A stretch of 31,485 bases of DNA from Acanthamoeba sp. SK_2022b (lineage: Eukaryota > Discosea > Longamoebia > Acanthamoebidae), in the NCBI GenBank assembly GCA_027943245.1, contig JANDJZ010000010.1, forward strand, positions 1 to 31,485, written 5' to 3'. Under the pieces are notes generated by a model, which had not been told where the DNA came from, did no database searches, and saw only the letters and a program-made list of their open reading frames with translations. Positions within the stretch are counted from its first letter, which is position 1. Each line of letters opens with the position of its first letter. This document shows, one piece after another, positions 19,490-28,184 of this stretch. Both the position numbers and the translations under genes were made by a program.

Positions 19490-21471
19490 ATGTACAAGCT
19501 GAATAAGCAGAGAAAGGAGACGGAGTTGGGCGCCGCTGCGATTGTGCGAGTTGAAGCGCTCGCCACCACTGGACATACCTGGGCGCGGGTGCGGTCGTTC
19601 CTGCTGGGCCACCTGCCCAATTCCTGGAAGCTCCTCGGTACAACACCACTTCATAACCTGCAACCCCCACTAGAACAGCCGGTTGTCGCTAAGTTCGGCT
19701 CGTGCAGGTCCGCTGCTGTGGTTGGAGACTGCCAAGGGAGCACCGAGCAGCAGCGTCGCAGACCATCGCTGGTATGTGGCCCAGTCCCCCCGCCAGCAAG
19801 CTGAGGGCGACGAGGTGCGCGGCGTGCTGCTGGTGAAGCCACGAGGCAACGGCGGGGAGACCTCGCCGCCGGATGTGTCCCTCTTCGTGCCGCAGCAGTC
19901 AGGGCAGGACTCTGCTGGCCAAGAGGCGAGCAAGGCGGTAGTGCGTGCGCTGCTGGACGAGGTCGACATGGCCGCCCGCGGTGGGGTGCACGTCTCGGGG
20001 CTCGCCCAGGAGTGGCTGCCTCTTGTGCGGGAGCGTGCAGAAGCCGCAGGAGCGCGTGAGTCGTGGTTGCTCCCATGCCTCGCCCTCCACTGCCCCGAGT
20101 CACGCTTCATTGGGTTGCCGGCCGACCCTCGGGTCCAGCTACAGGCTCAGTCGCTACGACTGGACAGCATCTCGCCAAGTACAAGGCCATCAAATACATT
20201 CACCTCGAGACCAGCAGGCTCACTGTGCACTGCGCGCCTGGGCAGGTTCGCCCGACATAAAGATGGTGGTATCCCAGTGGAAGTACTCCAGCGAGGAGAG
20301 AGATGATTACATCGCCACCTGCGTGGCTCACGCCCCGTCCACGTGTATACGACAGGGCACGTACTTGTTATGTCGCGAGGCTGGCTCATCAACCCCCCCC
20401 CCCAATCCAATCTTACCAGCGGCCGCCACTACGGACAGGGGAGGAAATGGTGGCCTGGATTGGTGTTCACGCCTACATGGCTCTCGGCTTCTTCTGGGTG
20501 CAAGAGTCGCACAGAAGGAAAGGTTGGTCACCGTTCTTTTTCATCGTTTCGTGTTCGCTTCGTTCTTTCTCTCAGGGTAAAGAGAGGGGAATGACCAGCC
20601 TTGCGCTTGCGTGTCGACAGGACTGGGGAAGATCATCGCCGCAGAGCAGACCCTCAAGATGTTTGAGTACGTTCGGCCACATCTGGAGCCCGAGCATGTC
20701 AGCGCCTATGCATTCACCGAAGCGGTCAACGACGCCTCCAAGAGTCTTCTACAGAGCCTCGGTTTCGAGGTAGCGCAGTTCTCCCCCCAAAAAAAACAAG
20801 CAAGCCATGTGCAAACAAACATGCTTGGCCCGGGCAGATCTATAGCGATGTGGTTTGGGCTGCATTCAAGCTTGGTCATGAACCAAAGAAGCAGCAGCTG
20901 GCCAAGGTGAACCTCGCGGAGAAGCTCTCCCTCTTCACCGAGCACTGGAGTCCCAAGATTGTGGGCGAGGTAGATCTGACCCTCCCTCCTCTTCTCTCTT
21001 CTTGTCTTCTCAAAAGCTCACCTACACCGCCGGGCTTCCAGGTGGACGATTTCGACGTCAAGGTGGCCAAGTTGAAAGGCGAGTTCGTGTGGCATCACCA
21101 CGAGCACGAAGATGAGCTGTTCCTCGTCATCAAGGTCTTGTACTGCCATCATTAGTGGCCTTGCGCCTTCCCGTCTCGTTGGGTGATCTGAGTTGCTGGC
21201 GGTGCAGGGCAGTTTGGTCATCAAGGTGCGCGAGCGTGATGGACGCGAGAGGGACGTCAACATGCAGGAGGGCGACTTCTTCGTGGTGCCCAAGGGCGTC
21301 GAGCACAAGCCCGTAGCCGTCGAAGAGGTGAGGCCGATCACACACTGAACATTCAAGGAGACGGTTCCTTATATTCCTCAGTGTCACGTGATGCTGCTGG
21401 AGAGGCGTGGGGTGGTCAATACGGGTAACGTGCGCAGTCACCACACAGTGGACAACCTTCAGCGCCTGTGA
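19490..21471 (+). CDS. GNAT-type N-acetyltransferase fused to a C-terminal cupin domain
   Basis: Clear exons: 19490-19637, 19708-20055, an exon ending at 20522, 20621-20769, 20838-20969, 21042-21134, 21208-21327 and 21382-21471 (TGA 21469-21471). Splicing between 20056 and about 20430 is unresolved; a likely piece around 20255-20315 reads W-K-Y-S-S-E-E-R-D-D-Y. The GNAT signature is W-V-Q-E-S-H-R-R-K-G-L-G-K (acetyl-CoA loop R-x-x-G-x-G), followed by the helix A-E-Q-T-L-K and S-L-G-F-E. In frame after it comes a cupin: W-H-H-H-E-H-E-D-E-L-F with G-D-F-F-V-V-P-K-G-V-E-H-K-P, the two metal-binding cupin motifs. There is no Met between the domains in this frame, supporting one fused protein. Substrates are unknown. 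The N-terminal 160 residues are only weakly GLYAT-like. Confidence 0.7.
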
Positions 21472-21676
21472 GCGCCGAACTGCCGGTGGTTAACGGCCGA
21501 CAGGATATTTTAGTGTCATTTTCTTTACGCCCAATGGCCCCGATACGGCTATTATGTAGCACTTTTTTGGCAAGCATTGCATTGGTTTGTTAACTCCGTG
21601 GCTCCAACATAAGAAAAACAACTCAGCCTTATCTTCTCGCTTCGTTCTCTCTTCAGCACCACAAGCTACCCGCAGC

Positions 21677-23071
21677 ATGAGTCGCCCCTTGTACTTGTTT
21701 GGCCTTGCCCTTCTGCTTGCCCTCGCGGCCGTGCCTGCAACCGTCGAGGCTGCCCAAACGTGCCCCCAGAGTGATTCCCGTCCCGACGCTTGGGTTGAGG
21801 TACACCAACCAGGCCGCTGCGGGACTAGAGTTTGCAGAGGACTGGGCAACTGGGAGTAAGTTATTATTAACTCCGAGTGCTTTAACGCAGGCCCTAGTGA
21901 AGACAATGAAGAGTCTGCCCATGTCGGGGGATAAGATGGCTTTCCTGAAGAAGTCTGTGGACAACGACACGCGGGTTTTCACCGGCGCCCAGCTCGTGAG
22001 CATCCTTAACAGCCTTGATTTCACCGACGATAAAGTTAACGTGCGTAACCGTAGCTCCAAATGCTCTCCCGTGTCGGGCCCTCATGTCTCGACTACAGGC
22101 GATGAACATGATGTCGCCCTACGTGGTGGGTCTCAATACTACCGAGTTCATCGCCATTCTCATGTCGATCTCCTTCTCGTCGGAGCGCATGACGGTGCTC
22201 AAGACCATCAAAGACACCCTCCTCAATGCCACCGAGGAGAACAAGGTCTTCATCGCCGAGTCCTGCTGGTCGATGAGCTCCGACCAACAAGCAGCCTATG
22301 CTGTCCTCCGGGATGTCGTGGCCCGGTACTGTTCTCTTTCCCTGCTGCGTTGTCGCAATAGGCCTATTCCTGGCTCATGCACTGACAACGTCACGTATTC
22401 CACAGTGACTGCATCTTTGGCAGCGTGACTGCACTGTCGGCGACGTTCGTGATCGACGTATCTGGCTCCATGGACACCCGCTTCTCGCTCGACGGCAAGC
22501 AGTACTCGAGGCTCTCATATGTGCAGGAGCACTTGAGCAAGGTCATCGGTGACCAGCTCAAGCCCTACCAGCAGTTTAACATTATCATTTATAGTGACTC
22601 TGCCCGCACTCTCTTCCGCGTCCCCGTGAATGCTACCGCCGACAACATCAAGGTGCGGCCACATGCTCTAAACAGAGAGGAGGTGGCCTCCAATCGAAAA
22701 GTTAGAAGGCCTTTCTCACTTCACCTCATGTCCCGCAGAGCGCGCTGACCTTCGTAGCCGGCCTGCGCAGCGGAGGCTCCACCAACACGTATGGTGGCCT
22801 CCAGCTTGCCTTTAGCTCGTCGCCGGACACCGTGGCCATCTACCTCCTCACCGACGGTGTCCCCAACTCCGGCCAGGCTCCTCAGATCCTGAAGGCCATC
22901 CCGCAGTGGCAGGCCCAGCGCGCGGCCAACCGCCAGATCCGCATCTTCGCCACCGCCTTCCTGCTCGGCCCTGACTCGGCCAGTGACAAGCAGCTGAGCG
23001 CCCAGTTCATGCAGCAGGTGGCTGCCGTCACCAACGGCGTCTACCGCAACATGGACACTGCCTCCAACTAA
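21677..23071 (+). CDS. Secreted DUF4476-like and von Willebrand factor A domain protein
   Basis: Five exons: 21677-21799, 21891-22040, 22099-22325, 22406-22652 and 22739-23071, together 1,080 nt and 359 residues. Residues 1-29 are a signal peptide (hydrophobic L/A run ending V-E-A-A). Residues 42-165 form two helical units resembling DUF4476 (a repeat of F-x-x-x-x-L followed by T-x-x-Q/E-x-x-x-I-L). Residues 178-359 are a VWA domain with a complete metal site: D184-x-S-G-S (D-V-S-G-S-M-D), Thr264 in G-G-S-T-N-T, and Asp288 in T-D-G-V-P-N. VWA domains bind protein ligands through Mg2+; a secreted or surface adhesion role is inferred. No C-terminal membrane anchor is seen. Convergent with the next gene, 130 bp apart. 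Confidence 0.88.
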
Positions 23072-23201
23072 GTTGCTCGCCACCAATGGAATAGATGCTC
23101 ACCTCCCAACAGTTGTTGTCTTTGTGTTGTTTGCTCTTGCGGTACGCGGCTTTCATTGGAGTACAAGGAGGGTGATAGTTCGTCGCCCAGTGACGCGGCC
23201 A

Positions 23202-24068
23202 TTAGTGGAAGAGCTTGTAGCCGTGGTGATCGGGCGAGCCGCTCAGGCTCAGAATGATGGCTGTGATGAGGGAGATAAAGCTGGCCGCCACGAAGAGGCC
23301 CCAGCCGGCCTGGGGGCCCGAGTAGTCGCCCACAAAGTCGTACTCGAGGCGAGTGGCGTCCTTGAACGCGGACGGGTGCCAGAAGAGGAACAGCCACGCG
23401 GCAAATGCAGCGATGGCCGCCAGGAAGGAGATTACGATCAACGGAATTCTCAGCTTGCTCCTGAACCTGAGCTTCTGCAATACGTTCACGTCCGTCTCTG
23501 CGTGAGCGATTTGGGTGTTTGCTGAGGGAAAGTGAGCGATACGTACGTGGCAGAAATGGAAGGCCCAGATAAAGAGGACGAGGGTCTCGATGGCGGTGAG
23601 GATGATGGAAATGATTACGGCAGTGAGGATGATGCCCCACATCGCCCGCAGCTGGTCATTCCAACATTTATCATCGGTCCAGTCGCAGCTGGCACGCGCC
23701 ACGTCGCTGGTCTCAATGTGGGACAGGTACTCGCTGAAGCTGACCACGATCTTGAACTCATACCTGCAAATAATTTTTGTTCCATTATTTTTCTTTAACG
23801 AAGGGGTGTGCTGCTTTTTATGAAGAAACAAGCCCACCATATTATAGAATATATAATAACAGAAAAATGTATTTTTCATATGAAATTTTATTTTATGAAG
23901 GATCGGTCATTTCAGAAAGGGGAAAGAGTACTGAATCAAAAAGAGTTTTAATTATCTTGCAGGAGGCGGGAGAACATACCAGGGGCTGGGCGCGGCAGCT
24001 ATCTCGAGTATGAGGACCAAGGCCGCCGCGGCGAACAGGCACAGAAACTTGACGTTCACGAATCCCAT
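23202..24068 (-). CDS. Tetraspan (four-helix) membrane protein, unknown family
   Basis: Three exons on the minus strand: 24068-23980, 23763-23547 and 23474-23202, giving 579 nt and 192 residues. Four hydrophobic segments lie near residues 5-26, 75-98, 110-134 and 157-180. A first loop has two Cys (C-D-W-T-D-D-K-C-W) and a second loop is shorter, a layout like claudin/PMP22-type or other tetraspan proteins, but I see no diagnostic motif. The intron 23475-23546 is 72 nt with no stop, so the frame is open through it; the donor GTACGT favours splicing. The 216-nt first intron is strikingly AT-rich. Confidence 0.75.
23767..23957. other. AT-rich block within intron 1 of the tetraspan gene
   Basis: About 190 bp with long A/T runs and small A/T hairpins, unlike the GC-rich exons on both sides. 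It is similar in composition to the AT block in CYP51 intron 2. No terminal inverted repeat or target duplication could be confirmed by eye. Confidence 0.5.
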
Positions 24069-24344
24069 GGTTAAGTTGCCTTTTCTCCTCGGCCGGGCTG
24101 GTTATGCGTCTAGAGAACGAGAGAGATAGCGCTGTCGTGTACGGGGCACAAAACAGAAACAACCCAAACGGTGTCGTTGGTCGTCAGTTGTACAACAAGC
24201 GGTCAATTTCCCACCACGCCCGCCAATCCGCGCCCGCAAGCAAAGTGTTTGTGGCCACGGACGGCACTGCGTCACAGCCAACAGCGAAAACTCTCACGCC
24301 ATTTTACTGTCATGTGCATGAGCCACACGAACGGCCCAGGTGGG

Positions 24345-25539
24345 TTACTGGACGTAGGGCTCGCGCAGCGTGGGCGGCACGAACTGCGCCAACATTTCGC
24401 AGAGGCTCACCACGCCCACAGGCTTGCTGTTGCTGTCCACTGTCCACACGCGGTGCACTCTGTGGCAGAGGTGTAAGGAAGTGCAGGTGAGGCACATTCT
24501 CTGGTGGCTGCGTGAGCTACAATCCCTTAGGGAGGAGGTGACCAACCTGTGGGAGATCACGGCCTGGAGGACGTCTTCCACGGTGTGGTCCATGGTGCAG
24601 GTGATGGGAGGGCCGGTAATGAAGTGGGATACGGGCACGAACATCTTCTGCAGCATCTCCTCCGGTTGGTCGGACGGCTCCAGCTTCAGCTTCTTGATAT
24701 CGCTCGCGCTGATGTTGCCCTTCAAGTAGCCTGCTCCCCTCCCCGCACACAAGCGCGGTTCAAGTTGTGTCCGATGTGTGGCTCAACGAGAAAAAGACAG
24801 CCAAACCTTGCATGTCGACCACGGGTAGCGCGGACACCTTGTGCTCGTCGATCTGGAGCAGCGCCTCAATCATGGTGGCGTGCAAGGGCACCGTGACCAT
24901 CTCCTTCTTCGCGCCGGGCGAGAAGTCCCGCACTCGCAGACCGCACAGCGACTGAAGCACGCACGAGCGGCGCGATGGGACGGGTGAGGGCTCCCTTCGC
25001 GATTGGTAAGTCAAGGGGCGCCTCAGACCTTGGGAATCCTGTTGGTGTGTTGGTGCAGCCACTTGGTAATGTCGAACTGTGTGACGATGCCCAGGAACTG
25101 GTCGCCCTCCTCGCCGGTAATGGGCAGGCGGTGGGTGTTGGGGTCCGTCAACAGCTTGATAAGAGTCATCCGGGGCGTCTTCACCGACACAGGCGCCCAC
25201 GTCGTGCGCTCTGGTGTCGTCGCCCCAATGTGTAAGCTCACACCCAAAAGAATGAAGACAGTGACAAAGAACGAAGCGGTGGTTGCTACCAGAGAGGCCT
25301 ATGATGGCGCTGACGGGGGTGGCTCGTATCTGGGCGCGCTGGTCTTCGTTGAGAGAGGTCAGCTGCTGCTTGAGGGCGTCGAGGTTGAGCTCTTCCCGCT
25401 CCAGACGCTTGGTGCCGCTCAGCGACCCCGAGAAGCGGCACAGGAAGGCCACGAGGTCGAGCATGTCGATGAGCCCCACAAAGCCGCCGCACGTGGGGTC
25501 GTAGACGGGGGCCGACAGCAGTTCGCGGGCCGCCAACAT
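24345..25539 (-). CDS. Four-CBS-domain protein (adenylate-sensor type)
   Basis: Five minus-strand exons: 25539-25290, 25210-25029, 24951-24807, 24730-24547 and 24459-24345, giving 876 nt and 291 residues. Each CBS unit ends in the typical strand-helix: G-F-V-G-L-I-D-M-L-D-L, L-G-I-V-T-Q-F-D-I, G-N-I-S-A-S-D-I and V-G-V-V-S-L-C-E-M. Two CBS pairs make Bateman modules that bind adenosine nucleotides, as in AMPK gamma/SNF4, but kinase association here is not shown. The model begins at the ATG at 25539, leaving no leader before CBS1. An ATG at 25594 opens a frame of about 18 plausible residues that would run into CBS1 only after a one-base shift near 25538. The real start or a sequencing error should therefore be considered. 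Confidence 0.82.
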
Positions 25540-25651
25540 GCTGGTCCACCAGCTGGCCCCACTCCCTCCAATCTTCGGGCGTTATAGTCGCCATGGCTAT
25601 GTTGCTGCTCCTGCTTCTGTTTATCTGCGCAAGAGGGGTTCCTTCTTCTTC

Positions 25652-25685
25652 TTCTTACAAGTTGCTGGTGCTTCTTACAAGTTGG
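25652..25685. repeat. 20-bp direct duplication
   Basis: CTTCTTACAAGTTG occurs at 25652 and again at 25672, a 20-bp tandem duplication with a partial second copy. It lies in the 250-bp spacer between the CBS gene start and the stop of the next minus-strand gene. This spacer should hold the CBS promoter. Confidence 0.7.
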
Positions 25686-25790
25686 GGGATCGTGTGGTGG
25701 CTGCCGGCGACGCAGGCAACATGTGCGGCAAGCCTTGGCGAAATTTCAGGCATTCGCCCACAAGTTCACCGGGAGAAGAGGCCACGACTC

Positions 25791-27537
25791 CTACGACGAC
25801 GAGGCCACGGCTTCGTCGTCGAGGGTGAGGGCTTGCAAGTGGTCCACCAGCTTGAAGTCTCGCCTCTTCCACGTCTTGATCGCCTCCTCGTATCTGTCCG
25901 ACGGCACCTGAACAAACCCCCCCAAACACGAAACGAGTGAGCCTCACGACGCGTGACGCATGACGTGTGGAGGTGTGTGCGCACGAGGATGAAGGAGGTG
26001 AGGTAGGTCGACACGTAGAGCACGGGCACGCCGGCTTGCGCCATGGGCGCGGAGATGTAGCTCACCACGCCGGTCTCGACTGTGGGGTTGGGGGGGGGGG
26101 AAGCGCGAGGTCGTCAGGGCCAGGCAGGCCTTTGCGAGCAACAGCGGATTGGAGGGGAGGAAGGAGGGGAGGAGAGCTGATGGCGTACAGAAGCCGGCCT
26201 TCTTGGCTCGCTTGATGGGTCGCCACGCCGAGGAGGAGGAGAGGGTGTGCTTGGGGAAGAGTGCGAGGTGCTTCTGGTCGGCGATGAGCGAGATCTCGTC
26301 GTTCGCAAACGTGAAGGAGAAAAATCGAGACTCGCTGCGCCACGACCCCATGACACACACGACCCCCCCCCCCCAATCTCACTAAGACTGCTGCATACAT
26401 GCACGCGCGCGCAAATGGGCAGAGGGGCACGTACGGATTCTCAAAGAAAATGAGCTTGAGCAAGGGTCGCGTGCACTTCTCAATGCGTTCGCTGCTGCAC
26501 GGCGCAAGCGAAAACGCAGAAACGATACACATGGGTGCGCGCATGAGCGATGGGCGGGGGCAAGAAGGAGGAATGTGGGAGGGGACCACCGACATACCTT
26601 GCGGCGAAGAGTTGTGTGGGGAATGTGACGAGGTTGTGTACATAGGGGGACGGAGGAGGTCGTGGTGGAGGGGTGATGGGTTTGCTGGAGCACAGCTTCT
26701 TGCCCAACCACTCCAGCGCTGTTTCAAAGTGTTTCTTGGGGACCTGGTCGGCGCGCACGGCACACGTGAGTGGCGTACAACAAAAGCCTAGAAGTGAGAC
26801 CGAGGAGTAGGCGCGCGTACAAGGACGAAGTCGTGCTGTGCTGTGGAGAGGTAGTAGACGGTGATCTCCTTGAGCGAGAGATAGGACCCCACCAGTGATA
26901 CGCAACCAGATTCGGCTGAGAGAACAGAAAAGAGGATCTAAGATGAACAAGGGAGAAACCGGCCAACTCCACACCATCGCGATGACTTGACAAGAAGATA
27001 ACAGGGAAGGAGGGAGGGAGGGAGGGAGGGCAAGACATACAGGGAATGCCCGAGGAGCCGATGTCAATCTGAATGACTCGCCATGGTTCTTCCAGCCTCT
27101 GAACGGTCTCGTCGGAGGGAAACAGCGGCATGATGTTCTCATCTACGATCATGGAAATGCAGCCGTCGTGTTCTGCACGGGTGACACGGCACAGAAGAGG
27201 CGGCAGCGGCAGCGGCAGCACAGACCGTGTTTGAAGGCTGTTAGGCCACAGGAAAAGTGCCACATTCTGGGTGGGTAGCGTGGGTGTACCGGTGTAGCTG
27301 AAGAACTGAGTGGGTGCTTCACTTTCGGTGCTGTAGAGAAGGGTTTTGAGAATCGGCGTACTACACCGGACGGCATCTTCCTTCTTCATCCTGCGTTGGT
27401 GTGTTAGAGAGCAACAGGAAAAATTTGATCCTATGCGCGGAGGATAGAGCAAAAAGGGATGGTCAGTACGAAAGGAGATGGACGGTTTCTGAGCGGGGGG
27501 TGAGGCCAATCCAGCAATCGTGGTCGTGCTCATCCAT
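25791..27537 (-). CDS. CASTOR/GATS-like protein with duplicated ACT domains (arginine-sensor family)
   Basis: Nine minus-strand exons: 27537-27470, 27390-27290, 27172-27041, 26915-26821, 26743-26598, 26494-26435, 26334-26189, 26079-25985 and 25907-25791. They sum to 960 nt and 319 residues, close to animal CASTOR length. Two homologous halves are visible. Each runs from P-I-L-K-T-L-L or P-L-L-K-L-I-F, through F-F-S-Y-T or F-F-S-F-T and a short acidic strand, to Y-Y-L-S-T-A-Q-H-D-F-V-L-V (residues 121-133) or L-Y-V-S-T-Y-L-T-S-F-I-L-V (270-282). In animals the family binds arginine between ACT domains and relieves inhibition of GATOR2, upstream of TORC1. The first ATG with a CASTOR-like leader (27537) was chosen; exon 1 is inferred from phase. 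Arginine binding here is untested. Confidence 0.85.
27007..27030. repeat. (GGGA)n microsatellite
   Basis: About five and a half GGGA units in the CASTOR-like gene intron 27040-26916. On the coding strand it is a CCCT pyrimidine tract. Confidence 0.85.
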
Positions 27538-27831
27538 TCTCGTGTTTTCTGCAACTTGCTCAACCACCGGTTGTGTATAACGTGCACTCGTCAAGGAACC
27601 CAATCGAGCACAATCCAGAGATGTTGCTGGACCAAGGCAGGTGCTGCAAAACTCGAGAAAGTCTCTTTCCAGCCAGGCAACAGAATCATTCTTGAGATTC
27701 CCGAGAACGATCGAAATTTCGTCCCGCAGCGTCGCCCACGGTCATGATTTTTTTGGAAGGCCCCCCGGACGGATGGAGTGGAAACAAGCAACAGATGATG
27801 TTTTGAACGAGAGGGGTTTTTAATTTGGTGG
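27538..27831. other. Spacer between the CASTOR-like gene and the retrotransposon
   Basis: About 294 bp that should hold the promoter of the minus-strand CASTOR-like gene. No open frame of interest. The change to A/C-rich sequence shortly after 27832 marks the approximate left edge of the LINE. The exact insertion point and target-site duplication cannot be fixed because the right end lies outside the window. Confidence 0.4.
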
Positions 27832-27939
27832 ATGACCAACCACTTATCAACGGGGTCGCACGCTCATAGAGCGTCCATGATACCGGACACTAGTGCACCC
27901 GTAAACTTAATCCCCCAACAAACCCGTTCCACATCACTT

Positions 27940-28184
27940 GAAACAAAACTCCCCACCCGTGAAACAATAAAAAACACACACACAAAAACACACGATACAC
28001 CAAACAAACATGTACCCCCACTAAAGACACAAAAAACACACACAAAAAACAAAACAAAACCGCCCCCGAGACAACCTAACCCCCCAGAAAGACAACAACC
28101 CACCTAACCGAGCACAACCCAAAAACCAAAAAACGACCTCCCGACAAAAAACCAAGACAAACACACACAGGAAACAAAAAGAGA
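27940..28184 (+). promoter_or_regulatory. A/C-rich, G-poor 5' UTR of the LINE
   Basis: About 245 bp with very few G or T on the plus strand, made of CACAC, AAAAC and CCAAAC words, ending at the ORF1 ATG at 28185. An unstructured A/C-rich leader would suit ribosome scanning; an internal promoter here is the usual situation for LINEs but no motif is recognised. Confidence 0.5.

Noticed and set aside
26062..26763. Long minus-strand frames across the CASTOR-like introns
   Set aside because: They read through several GT-AG introns and lose homology outside the real exons.
27940..28180. CACA-rich tract considered as a telomere-like or CRISPR-like repeat
   Set aside because: There is no regular unit or spacer; it is simply A/C-rich leader sequence joined to ORF1.
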